64,000 nucleotides of DNA from Escarpia spicata (taxonomy: Eukaryota; Annelida; Polychaeta; Sabellida; Siboglinidae). Position numbers and translations under genes: made by a program. The stretch's first letter is position 1. Each line of letters opens with the position of its first letter. This document shows, in pieces, positions 8,386 to 20,932 of the stretch. The notes below the pieces were generated by a model. It ran no database searches and had not been told where the DNA came from. It saw nothing but the letters and a program-made list of their open reading frames with translations. The DNA is taken from positions 41,338,276 to 41,402,275 of the forward strand of contig OZ023213.1 in assembly GCA_963995525.1 (NCBI GenBank), in the 5' to 3' direction.

Positions 8386-8515
8386 TTGAATGTATCTATT
8401 ATTTGCTGTATTATGATTGGTAGTTATCTGTGTTTTGAAGTGAGGTATTTTTACCCTTGAAGTATTCACATATATATGTATATATGTGTGTGTGTTGTAA
8501 CAGATTACTGTAATG

Positions 8516-8890
8516 AGAGTCCGCGATGACTAGCTTATACTGTGTATTTATATTATGGACGTTATTCTTAAATAACACTTGGCGCCTAGTGTATGATCGT
8601 GTAGCGGTATAATCCACCTTAGAAAGGAAGTGGAATTTGATAATCGAAAGACTCAGTGTTATTGTTTATGTTCTATTAAGATTTTATTACGGGATTTCTT
8701 TATTCTGTTTATTTTGTTAATCGAGATATTTACCAAAAGAAAGATATCTTGTAATAAAGTTTATTAAATTGTCCTCGTTCTTTGTCGCTTGTTCACGAAA
8801 ACCGTTCTTTCTCATATGCGTTGAACTTCATATATATGAACCCTACTAGACTGAGCCATCTAGTGTACGGAGACCTCGATAACCGTGACA
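8516..8890 (+). repeat. LTR-A, unit 2
   Basis: Class-A LTR of 375 bp, ending GATAACCGTGACA against satellite. It carries GATTTTATTACGG where most copies have GATTTGATTACGG. Confidence 0.85.
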
Positions 8891-11009
8891 TTGTTATACT
8901 AGCGAAATAGTATGCAATAATTTTCAATTGATCAATATTCTGCATTTAATAACGTTTTTAAATGTTCATTACGTCCATAAATGAAAACTAACCGTCAGTA
9001 AACTTCTAGGCTTCTGTTATTATAAGATATACTGTCATACAAACGAAATATTATGCAATAATTGTCAATTCTTCCATATTCAGACCTTGGCAACTTTTTA
9101 AATGTCAATTACCTCCTATAAATGAAAACTAACAGTCAGAAAGCGTCTATATTGATGTGGTTGTAAACTGTGCTGTTAGTAAACCGAAATATTATGTAAT
9201 CACTCTGAATTGATCGATATCCAGCATTTGACAACGTTTTTAAATGTTGATCGCGTGATCGTGGTTTCTGTAATTGTAACCTATATTGTTATACAAATGA
9301 AAAATTATGCTATAGTTTTCATAAATGAAAACTAACCGTCAGAAAACTTCTAGGTTTCTGCTATACTGTTATAAAAGAGAAACCTTATGCAATCACCTCA
9401 AATTTATTGATATTCCTCATTTGGCAACGTTTTTAAATGTTGATTACCCCTATAAGTGAAAACTAAACGTCAGAAAATGTCTAGTTTGCTGATATTGCAA
9501 GATATACTGTCATACAAACCAAACATCATGCTATCATTTTCAATTCATCGATATTCAGACTTTGGCAACGTTCTTTATTATTAATTACCCCTATAAATGA
9601 AAACTAACCGTCAGAAAACGCCAAGGTTTCTGTTATTGTAAGCTATACTGTCATACATACGAAATATTTTGCTATAATTTTCAATTGATCGATATTCTGC
9701 ATTTAATAACGTTTTTAAATGTTGATCACATCCATAAATGAAAACTAACCGTCAGAACTTCTAGATATGGGTGTTATTGTAAGCTATACTGTCATAGAAG
9801 CGAAATATGTTATCACTCTCAACTGATCGATATTCAACATTTGGCAACGTTTGTAAATGTTGATTATCTCCTATAAATGAAAACTAACCGTCAGAAAACG
9901 TTTAGATTTCTGTTATTGTTATATTCTGTCATACAAACGAAAAATTATGCTATCATTTTCTATTCTTCGATATTCAGACTTTGGCAACGTTTTTAAATGT
10001 TGATCACGTCCATAAATGAAAACTAACCGTCAGAAAACTTGTAGGTTTCTGTTATTGTAAGCTATACTGCCATACAAACGAAATATTATGCAATAATTTT
10101 CAATTCTTCCATTTTCAGACCTTGGCAACGTTTTTAAATGCCGATTACCTCCTATAAATGAAAACTAACCGTCAGAAAGCGTCTATATTGCTTTGGTTAT
10201 AAACTGTGCTGGTAGTAAACCGAAATATTATGTAATCACTCTGAATTGTTCGATATCCAGCATTTGACGTTTTTAAATGTTGATCGCGTGATCGTGGTTT
10301 CTGTAATTGTAACCTATATTGTTATACAAATGAAACATTATGCTATAGTTTTCATAATTGAAAACTAACCGTCAGAAAACTTCTAGGTTTCTGCTATACT
10401 GTTATAAAAGAGAAACCTTATGCAATCACCTCAAATTTATTGATATTCCTCATTTGGCAACGTTTTTAAATGTTGATTAACCCTATAAGTGAAAATTAAA
10501 CGTCAGAAAATGTCTAGTTTGCTGATATTGAAAGATATACTGTCATACAAACCAAACATCATGCTATCTTTTTCAATTGATCGATATTCAGACTTTGGCA
10601 ACGTTCTTTATTATTAATTACCCCTATAAATGAAAACTAACCGTCAGAAAACGCCAAGGTTTCTGTTATTGTAAGCTATACTGTCATACATACGAAATAT
10701 TTTGCTATCATTTTCAATTGATCGATATTCTGCATTTAATAACGTTTTTAAATGTTGATCACGTCCATAAATGAAAACTAACCGTCAGAAAACTTGTAGG
10801 TTTCTGTTATTGTAAGCTATACTGTCATACAAACGAAATATTATGCAATAATTTTCAATTCTTCCATATTCAGACCTTGGCAACGTTTTTAAATGCCGAT
10901 TACCTTCTATAAATGAAAACTAACCGTCAGAAAGCGTCTATATTGCTTTGGTTATAAACTGTGCTGTTAGTATTGCGAAATATTATTTTATCACTCTCAA
11001 TTGATCGAT
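8891..11009. repeat. ~141-bp satellite array, unit 2
   Basis: The 2119 bp are in the same register as unit 1. It has TTTGACAACG near 9228 where U1 and U6 have TTTAACAACG. Confidence 0.9.
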
Positions 11010-11385
11010 AGAGTCCGCGATGACTAGCTTATACTGTGTATTTATATTATGGAAGTTATTCTTAGATAACACTTGGCGCCTAGTGTATGATCGTGTAGCG
11101 GTATAATCCACCTTAGAAAGGAAGTGGAATTTGATAATCGAAAGACTCAGTGTTATTGTTTATGTTCTATTAAGATTTGATTACGGGATTTCTTTATTCT
11201 GTTTATTTTGTTAATCGAGATATTTACCAAAAGAAAGATAACTTGTAATAAAGTTTATTAAATTTTCCTCGTTCTTGGTCGCTTGTTCACGAAAACCGTT
11301 CTTTCTCATATGCGTTGACCTTGATATATAAGAACCCTACTAGACTGAGCCATCTAGTGTACGGAGACCTCGCTAATCCGAGACA
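11010..11385 (+). repeat. LTR-B, unit 2/unit 3 junction
   Basis: Class-B LTR of 376 bp with TTAGATAAC and TATATAAG, starting directly from satellite and followed by a standard primer-binding site at 11390. Confidence 0.85.
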
Positions 11386-12024
11386 TAATTGGGGGCTCGT
11401 ACGCGGGATTCCGGCGAGGGGGAAATTAAAATAACACCTTCGGTCAACGCTATGAATTGCGGGTAACACGTGACGGCAACATAGAACATGCCTGAGAACT
11501 TAGCTGCACTCTGGTTCCGTGGAATGTCAGCGTTGTTCCGTGGCTAGAGACGAAACCTACATCTATTCCAGTAGCTGTAGTGTAGGGTAATTCACATGCC
11601 CCTTGTCGGTTCTGCCCGGACTTAATTCTGAGTCCCATATGTCTCGTTATATTTATAGTGTGTCATTCACGTTTTGAGGCATCAGACTTGTTTATTGCAG
11701 CAGTAAAGGACCATGAATTAATCGTATAATTATTGTAAGTAGGAGCTTTGTTATTTTTCAGCTGTACGAGGAAGTTGAATTACTTGTTGCATTTGCCGAG
11801 TTGGCAGTGGACAGATTAGTCCCACAGAATGTCCGTGTGTTGATAGTTGACACGGCGTGGTTGAAATCGAATAGTGGTTTCATTATTCCAGTCTTATGAG
11901 AAGATTGGGTGGAGTATTGTAGCGTAGCTAACACTTTTGTGGTTTACAGGTGGTTGACCTTTTGTATTACTTAAACGTGATATCCGTTTAGTGATTATTT
12001 CGTGTGTTGCACTAGTTTGCAAAC

Positions 12025-14084
12025 ATGGATCTTGCTCAATTGATTGAGTTAGGCGAGAAGTTAGGGTTAACAGGTCCCGAACTTCAGGCATTTGTTCGCG
12101 ATGAACAAGGAACCGCCCGGGCTGAGCGACAGGCCGCTCGCGAGGCGGAGAAAGAGAGGCTCTAGGCCGAGCTCCGAGAAAAGTAGGCGGCAAGGCAGGC
12201 CGATATGGAGATACGCGCGAGTGAAATGGAGCATGAAGAAAAGATGGCCAGGCTCCACAACGAGGCTACGACCGTAGAGAACCGAGATTCGGTGAGTAAT
12301 GCTTCAGCCATTACTAAGGGAATCCGTAGTCCTCCGTTACCCTGTTTTAACGAAGACAAGGATTCGATTGATGTATATCTCCAGCGATTTGAAAGATATG
12401 CTGAAAACCAGGGTTGGGAGCGTGAGAATTACGCTATATTTCTGAGCGCATTGTTATCCAGTCATGCACTGGAAGTTTATTCCCGTTCCCCAATTTCCGT
12501 GGCCAACGATTATGACCAGTAAAGCAAGCATTGCTAGGATGGTACCGACTGACTGTAGGCGATTTTCGTAAGAAGCTTTACACCTGTTCTCTAAATTCGA
12601 CCGAAACAGTGTCGCAGTATTTTGCTCGTATGGAGCATTATTTGACTCAGTGGATTTCTTAGTCAAACATTAATGAGTCTTGAGTCTTTCGAGGGTCTTA
12701 AGGAACTCATTCTGAGAAAGCAATTCTTGTTTATGTGCCCTAGGGAACTGTCCGTGTTTCTGAGAGAACACAAACCGATGGGGAAAGAGAATTTGTTTAG
12801 AGTTGGTGAGAACATTTACAGATGCCCATTCATCATATGGTAAACGGGAAAATCGTAGAGACCGAGTCCGACCCACTCTCGTCCCTTCACCCGTCCCGAA
12901 AAGTAGATCAGGGGAGGGGAGATACCCTATTTCTAGCCCTACCCTGCGGCCCGTTCCTCCGCCGCGTACATGTTTCCTTTGTAATCGGCCAGGTCACATC
13001 GCGAGACAGTGTACAGTGGGAGTGCAGAATAGGAATCCTCCACCGCAAAGGATGAAACCAGTGGTTGAGAATTGTGCAGTTGTGCTAAACCAGAATTCCC
13101 CTAGTCACCAATGTCCTGTGGGTGGGACTGATGTCACGTTGCAATGTGGATGTAAGATCCCCGTAATTGCTAGTGCTTGTGCACAACATGACTACAGTTG
13201 TAACTTACCGGTTGTAGAGGGGTATGTGGGGAGATCCCCAGTGAAAGTACTACGCGACAGCGGGTGTAACGGAGTCGTTGTACGACGTAGCCTAGTTCCG
13301 GAAGATCAGTTAACTGGGAAAACCAGTCTCTATGCTGATGGACCGATCCGTCATTGAAGTCCCGACTGCCCGGTGCTATGTGAGAGTTCTCACATAGTTC
13401 TCACATAGGGCTTCAATTTCTCCTGTGAAATTGAAGCCCTATGTCTAAACAACCCCGTTTATGATTTAGTAATTGGCAATGTTGATGAACTAAATTTGCC
13501 CTGTTCCGATAACAGTGAAGGTTCTCCTTTTCGAGTAACCAAGTCAGATAGTGTCCCCGTTACAGTTGAGGCCCCTTTGAATGACACCCCAATCACTGGT
13601 TGTGCTGTAGAAACCCGTGCTCAACGGGAGCGCCTTTCCAACCCACAAAACCTTTGATAGTGCCTCAAGTTGTTGGTGCGATGATTTCTTGAGAGTGCAA
13701 AAGGGGGATGAGACCTTGAAGAAATGCTTTGATTCGGCTGAAGAGACTAAAGGGAAACCTAAGGGAAAACAAACAAGTCAATTCGTGATCAAAAGGGGGC
13801 TGCTTTATTGTCTGTATCATTCGCGCGAAACCGTTCATCCGACTTCTCGATCGTTTGCGACAGGGCAAGACCTCTCGATCGAATTCGTAGCGGCCGGCGG
13901 TAAGCGTCTACTGCCCGGCTTCGTCTTCCAGTTGTACGAAGGCAATCGTCAAGTGCCCGGCATCATCACTCGTGCGGCCGAGATACACCGTTCTAATTGT
14001 GTTCTGAGCTCGGCGTCTCGACTTCAACGAATGTTCGTATATATTCGAGATGGGACTAGCCCAGTGTCAATGTGTATTTTCTGA
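12025..14084 (+). pseudogene. gag-pro: gag-pro remnant, unit 3
   Basis: It has the common lesions plus the early TAG and GAGTCTT duplication of the U2-U5 group. The zinc knuckle is at 12971-13012, DSG at 13256-13264 and the hairpin stem at 13403-13444. The terminal frame 13617-14084 reads PGIITR instead of PGFITR. Confidence 0.75.
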
Positions 14085-14214
14085 TTGAATGTATCTATTA
14101 TTTGCTGTATTATGATTGGTAGTTATCTGTGTTTTGAAGTGAGGTATTTTTACCCTTGAAGTATTCACATATATATGTATATATGTGTGTGTGTTGTAAC
14201 AGATTACTGTAATG

Positions 14215-14590
14215 AGAGTCCGCGATGACTAGCTTATACTGTGTATTTATATTATGGAGGTTATTCTTAAATAACACTTGGCGCCTAGTGTATGATCGTG
14301 TAGCGGTATAATCCACCTTAGAAAGGAAGTGGAATTTGATAATCGAAAGACTCAGTGTTATTGTTTATGTTCTATTAAGATTTGATTACGGGATTTCTTT
14401 ATTCTGTTTATTTTGTTAATCGAGATATTTACCAAAAGAAAGATAACTTGTAATAAAGTTTATTAAATTTTCCTCGTTCTTGGTCGCTTGTCCACGAAAA
14501 CCGTTCTTTCTCATATGCGTTGACCTTGATATATAAGAACCCTACTAGACTGAGCCATCTAGTGTACGGAGACCTCGCTAATCCGAGACA
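14215..14590 (+). repeat. Short-unit LTR (A-like start, B-like end), unit 3/unit 4 junction
   Basis: This 376-bp LTR joins two internal regions directly. The 5' part has TTAAATAAC as in class A; from GATAACTTG onward it is class B with TATATAAG and CTAATCCGAGACA. It has a private GTCCACG for GTTCACG. Confidence 0.85.
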
Positions 14591-14594
14591 TAAT

Positions 14595-14614
14595 TGGGAG
14601 CTCGTACGCGGGAT
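14595..14614 (+). other. Mutated primer-binding site, unit 4
   Basis: Reads TGGGAGCTCG... with one G-to-A change in the five-G run that pairs with the tRNA 3' end. It is the only copy so changed. Confidence 0.7.
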
Positions 14615-15229
14615 TCCGGCGAGGGGGAAATTAAAATAACACCTTCGGTCAACGCTATGAATTGCGGGTAACACGTGACGGCAACATAGAACATGCCTGA
14701 GAACTTAGCTGCACTCTGGTTCCGTGGAATGTCAGCGTTGTTCCGTGGCTAAAGACGAAACCTACATCTATTCCAGTAGCTGTAGTGTAGGGTAATTCAC
14801 ATGCCCCTTGTCGGTTCTGCCCGGACTTAATTCTGAGTCCCATATGTCTCGTTATATTTATAGTGTGTCATTCACGTTTTGAGGCATCAGACTTGTTTAT
14901 TGCAGCAGTAAAGGACCATGAATTAATCGTATAATTATTGTAAGTAGGAGCTTTGTTATTTTTCAGCTGTACGAGGAAGTTGAATTACTTGTTGCATTTG
15001 CCGAGTTGGCAGTGGACAGATTAGTCCCACAGAATGTCCGTGTGTTGATAGTTGACACGGCGTGGTTGAAATCGAATAGTGGTTTCATTATTCCAGTCTT
15101 ATGAGAAGATTGGGTGGAGTATTGTAGCGTAGCTAACACTTTTGTGGTTTACAGGTGGTTGACCTTTTGTATTACTTAAACGTGATATCCGTTTAGTGAT
15201 TATTTCGTGTGTTGCACTAGTTTGCAAAC

Positions 15230-17293
15230 ATGGATCTTGCTCAATTGATTGAGTTAGGCGAGAAGTTAGGGTTAACAGGTCCCGAACTTCAGGCATTTGT
15301 TCGCGATGAACAAGGAACCGCCCGGGCTGAGCGACAGGCCGCTCGCGAGGCGGAGAAAGAGAGGCTCTAGGCCGAGCTCCGAGAAAAGTAGGCGGCAAGG
15401 CAGGCCGATATGGAGATACGCGCGAGTGAAATGGAGCATGAAGAAAAGATGGCCAGGCTCCACAACGAGGCTACGACCGTAGAGAACCGAGATTCGGTGA
15501 GTAATGCTTCAGCCATTACTAAGGGAATCCGTAGTCCTCCGTTACCCTGTTTTAACGAAGACAAGGATTCGATTGATGTATATCTCCAGCGATTTGAAAG
15601 ATATGCTGAAAACCAGGGTTGGGAGCGTGAGAATTACGCTATATTTCTGAGCGCATTGTTATCCAGTCATGCACTGGAAGTTTATTCCCGTTCCCCAATT
15701 TCCGTGGCCAACGATTATGACCAGTAAAGCAAGCATTGCTAGGATGGTACCGACTGACTGTAGGCGATTTTCGTAAGAAGCTTTACACCTGTTCTCTAAA
15801 TTCGACCGAAACAGTGTCGCAGTATTTTGCTCGTATGGAGCATTATTTGACTCAGTGGATTTCTTAGTCAAACATTAATGAGTCTTGAGTCTTTCGAGGG
15901 TCTTAAGGAACTCATTCTGAGAAAGCAATTCTTGTTTATGTGCCCTAGGGAACTGTCCGTGTTTCTGAGAGAACACAAACCGATGGGGAAAGAGAATTTG
16001 TTTTAGAGTTGGTGAGAACATTTACAGATGCCCATTCATCATATGGTAAACGGGAAAATCGTAGAGACCGAGTCCGACCCACTCTCGTCCCTTCACCCGT
16101 CCCGAAAAGTAGATCAGGGGAGGGGAGATACCCTATTTCTAGCCCTACCCTGCGGCCCGTTCCTCCGCCGCGTACATGTTTCCTTTGTAATCGGCCAGGT
16201 CACATCGCGAGACAGTGTACAGTGGGAGTGCAGAATAGGAATCCTCCACCGCAAAGGATGAAACCAGTGGTTGGGAATTGTGCAGTTGTGCTAAACCAGA
16301 ATTCCCCTAGTCACCAATGTCCTGTGGGTGGGACTGATGTCACGTTGCAATGTGGATGTAAGATCCCCGTAATTGCTAGTGCTTGTGCACAACATGACTA
16401 CAGTTGTAACTTACCGGTTGTAGAGGGGTATGTGGGGAGATCCCCAGTGAAAGTACTACGCGACAGCGAGTGTAACGGAGTCGTTGTACGACGTAGCCTA
16501 GTTCCGGAAGATCAGTTAACTGGGAAAACCAGTCTCTATGCTGATGGACCGATCCGTCATTGAAGTCCCGACTGCCCTGTGCTATGTGAGAGGAGTTCTC
16601 ACATAGTTCTCACATAGGGCTTCAATTTCTCCTGTGAAATTGAAGCCCTATGTCTAAACAACCCCGTTTATGATTTAGTAATTGGCAATGTTGATGAACT
16701 AAATTTGCCCTGTTCCGATAACAGTGAAGGTTCTCCTTTTCGAGTAACCAAGTCAGATAGTGTCCCCGTTACAGTTGAGGCCCCTTTGAATGACACCCCA
16801 ATCACTGGTTGTGCTGTAGAAACCCGTGCTCAACGGGAGCGCCTTTCCAACCCACAAAACCTTTGATAGTGCCTCAAGTTGTTGGTGCGATGATTTCTTG
16901 AGAGTGCAAAAGGGGGATGAGACCTTGAAGAAATGCTTTGATTCGGCTGAAGAGACTAAAGGGAAACCTAAGGGAAAACAAACAAGTCAATTCGTGATCA
17001 AAAGGGGGCTGCTTTATTGTCTGTATCATTCGCGCGAAACCGTTCATCCGACTTCTCGATCGTTTGCGACAGGGCAAGACCTCTCGATCGAATTCGTAGC
17101 GGCCGGCGGTAAGCGTCTACTGCCCGGCTTCGTCTTCCAGTTGTACGAAGGCAATCGTCAAGTGCCCGGCTTCATCACTCGTGCGGCCGAGATACACCGT
17201 TCTAATTGTGTTCTGAGCTCGGCGTCTCGACTTCAACGAATGTTCGTATATATTCGAGATAGAACTAGCCCAGTGTCAATGTGTATTTTCTGA
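15230..17293 (+). pseudogene. gag-pro: gag-pro remnant, unit 4 (protease DSG changed to DSE)
   Basis: Beyond the shared stops and the U2-U5 lesions, a 1-bp T insertion near 16001 adds a frameshift before the nucleocapsid. The zinc knuckle (16177-16218) is intact. The protease triad at 16462-16470 reads Asp-Ser-Glu, removing a glycine that is nearly invariant in retropepsins. The hairpin starts at 16612 and the terminal frame is 16826-17293. Confidence 0.75.
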
Positions 17294-17423
17294 TTGAATG
17301 TATCTATTATTTGCTGTATTATGATTGGTAGTTATCTGTGTTTTGAAGTGAGGTATTTTTACCCTTGAAGTATTCACATATATATGTATATATGTGTGTG
17401 TGTTGTAACAGATTACTGTAATG

Positions 17424-17798
17424 AGAGTCCGCGATGACTAGCTTATACTGTGTATTTATATTATGGACGTTATTCTTAAATAACACTTGGCGCCTAGTGT
17501 ATGATCGTGTAGCGGTATAATCCACCTTAGAAAGGAAGTGGAATTTGATAATCGAAAGACTCAGTGTTATTGTTTATGTTCTATTAAGATTTGATTACGG
17601 GATTTCTTTATTCTGTTTATTTTGTTAATCGAGATATTTACCAAAAGAAAGATATCTTGTAATAAAGTTTATTAAATTGTCCTCGTTCTTTGTCGCTTGT
17701 TCACGAAAACCGTTCTTTCTCATATGCGTTGAACTTCATATATATGAACCCTACTAGACTGAGCCATCTAGTGTACGGAGACCTCGATAACCGTGACA
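17424..17798 (+). repeat. LTR-A, unit 4
   Basis: Class-A LTR, 375 bp, with GGACGTTATTC near its start like the other long units of the left block. It abuts satellite at 17799. Confidence 0.85.
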
Positions 17799-19917
17799 TT
17801 GTTATACTAGCGAAATAGTATGCAATAATTTTCAATTGATCAATATTCTGCATTTAATAACGTTTTTAAATGTTCATTACGTCCATAAATGAAAACTAAC
17901 CGTCAGTAAACTTCTAGGCTTCTGTTATTATAAGATATACTGTCATACAAACGAAATATTATGCAATAATTGTCAATTCTTCCATATTCAGACCTTGGCA
18001 ACTTTTTAAATGTCAATTACCTCCTATAAATGAAAACTAACAGTCAGAAAGCGTCTATATTGATGTGGTTGTAAACTGTGCTGTTAGTAAACCGAAATAT
18101 TATGTAATCACTCTGAATTGATCGATATCCAGCATTTGACAACGTTTTTAAATGTTGATCGCGTGATCGTGGTTTCTGTAATTGTAACCTATATTGTTAT
18201 ACAAATGAAAAATTATGCTATAGTTTTCATAAATGAAAACTAACCGTCAGAAAACTTCTAGGTTTCTGCTATACTGTTATAAAAGAGAAACCTTATGCAA
18301 TCACCTCAAATTTATTGATATTCCTCATTTGGCAACGTTTTTAAATGTTGATTACCCCTATAAGTGAAAACTAAACGTCAGAAAATGTCTAGTTTGCTGA
18401 TATTGCAAGATATACTGTCATACAAACCAAACATCATGCTATCATTTTCAATTCATCGATATTCAGACTTTGGCAACGTTCTTTATTATTAATTACCCCT
18501 ATAAATGAAAACTAACCGTCAGAAAACGCCAAGGTTTCTGTTATTGTAAGCTATACTGTCATACATACGAAATATTTTGCTATAATTTTCAATTGATCGA
18601 TATTCTGCATTTAATAACGTTTTTAAATGTTGATCACATCCATAAATGAAAACTAACCGTCAGAACTTCTAGATATGGGTGTTATTGTAAGCTATACTGT
18701 CATAGAAGCGAAATATGTTATCACTCTCAACTGATCGATATTCAACATTTGGCAACGTTTGTAAATGTTGATTATCTCCTATAAATGAAAACTAACCGTC
18801 AGAAAACGTTTAGATTTCTGTTATTGTTATATTCTGTCATACAAACGAAAAATTATGCTATCATTTTCTATTCTTCGATATTCAGACTTTGGCAACGTTT
18901 TTAAATGTTGATCACGTCCATAAATGAAAACTAACCGTCAGAAAACTTGTAGGTTTCTGTTATTGTAAGCTATACTGCCATACAAACGAAATATTATGCA
19001 ATAATTTTCAATTCTTCCATTTTCAGACCTTGGCAACGTTTTTAAATGCCGATTACCTCCTATAAATGAAAACTAACCGTCAGAAAGCGTCTATATTGCT
19101 TTGGTTATAAACTGTGCTGGTAGTAAACCGAAATATTATGTAATCACTCTGAATTGTTCGATATCCAGCATTTGACGTTTTTAAATGTTGATCGCGTGAT
19201 CGTGGTTTCTGTAATTGTAACCTATATTGTTATACAAATGAAACATTATGCTATAGTTTTCATAATTGAAAACTAACCGTCAGAAAACTTCTAGGTTTCT
19301 GCTATACTGTTATAAAAGAGAAACCTTATGCAATCACCTCAAATTTATTGATATTCCTCATTTGGCAACGTTTTTAAATGTTGATTAACCCTATAAGTGA
19401 AAATTAAACGTCAGAAAATGTCTAGTTTGCTGATATTGAAAGATATACTGTCATACAAACCAAACATCATGCTATCTTTTTCAATTGATCGATATTCAGA
19501 CTTTGGCAACGTTCTTTATTATTAATTACCCCTATAAATGAAAACTAACCGTCAGAAAACGCCAAGGTTTCTGTTATTGTAAGCTATACTGTCATACATA
19601 CGAAATATTTTGCTATCATTTTCAATTGATCGATATTCTGCATTTAATAACGTTTTTAAATGTTGATCACGTCCATAAATGAAAACTAACCGTCAGAAAA
19701 CTTGTAGGTTTCTGTTATTGTAAGCTATACTGTCATACAAACGAAATATTATGCAATAATTTTCAATTCTTCCATATTCAGACCTTGGCAACGTTTTTAA
19801 ATGCCGATTACCTTCTATAAATGAAAACTAACCGTCAGAAAGCGTCTATATTGCTTTGGTTATAAACTGTGCTGTTAGTATTGCGAAATATTATTTTATC
19901 ACTCTCAATTGATCGAT
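17799..19917. repeat. ~141-bp satellite array, unit 4
   Basis: 2119 bp, same register and length as in units 1 and 2; carries TTTGACAACG. Confidence 0.9.
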
Positions 19918-20293
19918 AGAGTCCGCGATGACTAGCTTATACTGTGTATTTATATTATGGAAGTTATTCTTAGATAACACTTGGCGCCTAGTGTATGATC
20001 GTGTAGCGGTATAATCCACCTTAGAAAGGAAGTGGAATTTGATAATCGAAAGACTCAGTGTTATTGTTTATGTTCTATTAAGATTTGATTACGGGATTTC
20101 TTTATTCTGTTTATTTTGTTAATCGAGATATTTACCAAAAGAAAGATAACTTGTAATAAAGTTTATTAAATTTTCCTCGTTCTTGGTCGCTTGTTCACGA
20201 AAACCGTTCTTTCTCATATGCGTTGACCTTGATATATAAGAACCCTACTAGACTGAGCCATCTAGTGTACGGAGACCTCGCTAATCCGAGACA
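19918..20293 (+). repeat. LTR-B, unit 4/unit 5 junction
   Basis: Class-B LTR, 376 bp, TATATAAG present, start fused to satellite GATCGAT. Confidence 0.85.
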
Positions 20294-20932
20294 TAATTGG
20301 GGGCTCGTACGCGGGATTCCGGCGAGGGGGAAATTAAAATAACACCTTCGGTCAACGCTATGAATTGCGGGTAACACGTGACGGCAACATAGAACATGCC
20401 TGAGAACTTAGCTGCACTCTGGTTCCGTGGAATGTCAGCGTTGTTCCGTGGCTAGAGACGAAACCTACATCTATTCCAGTAGCTGTAGTGTAGGGTAATT
20501 CACATGCCCCTTGTCGGTTCTGCCCGGACTTAATTCTGAGTCCCATATGTCTCGTTATATTTATAGTGTGTCATTCACGTTTTGAGGCATCAGACTTGTT
20601 TATTGCAGCAGTAAAGGACCATGAATTAATCGTATAATTATTGTAAGTAGGAGCTTTGTTATTTTTCAGCTGTACGAGGAAGTTGAATTACTTGTTGCAT
20701 TTGCCGAGTTGGCAGTGGACAGATTAGTCCCACAGAATGTCCGTGTGTTGATAGTTGACACGGCGTGGTTGAAATCGAATAGTGGTTTCATTATTCCAGT
20801 CTTATGAGAAGATTGGGTGGAGTATTGTAGCGTAGCTAACACTTTTGTGGTTTACAGGTGGTTGACCTTTTGTATTACTTAAACGTGATATCCGTTTAGT
20901 GATTATTTCGTGTGTTGCACTAGTTTGCAAAC

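Larger units (their letters stand above)
5696..11397 (+). mobile_element. Unit 2 (long, 5702 bp)
   Basis: The layout is as unit 1. It differs by a 7-bp tandem duplication of GAGTCTT in gag, an early TAG (6958-6960) and GAGAGAAAG near 6422 instead of GAGCGACAG. With U3, U4 and U5 it forms the subgroup carrying the GAGTCTT duplication. Confidence 0.9.
11398..14602 (+). mobile_element. Unit 3 (short, 3205 bp)
   Basis: First short unit, with no satellite. The length equals the 3201-bp short-unit base plus the 7-bp gag duplication minus a 3-bp GGA loss in the hairpin region. It shares with U5 the rare variants GGCATCATCACTCG and GGAGGTTATTC, marking a close pair. Confidence 0.9.
14603..20305 (+). 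mobile_element. Unit 4 (long, 5703 bp)
   Basis: Long unit with the GAGTCTT duplication and an extra T in TTGTTTTAGAG near 16001. It carries GCTAA in the leader, the variant found after plain short-unit LTRs, and here follows U3. Confidence 0.9.
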
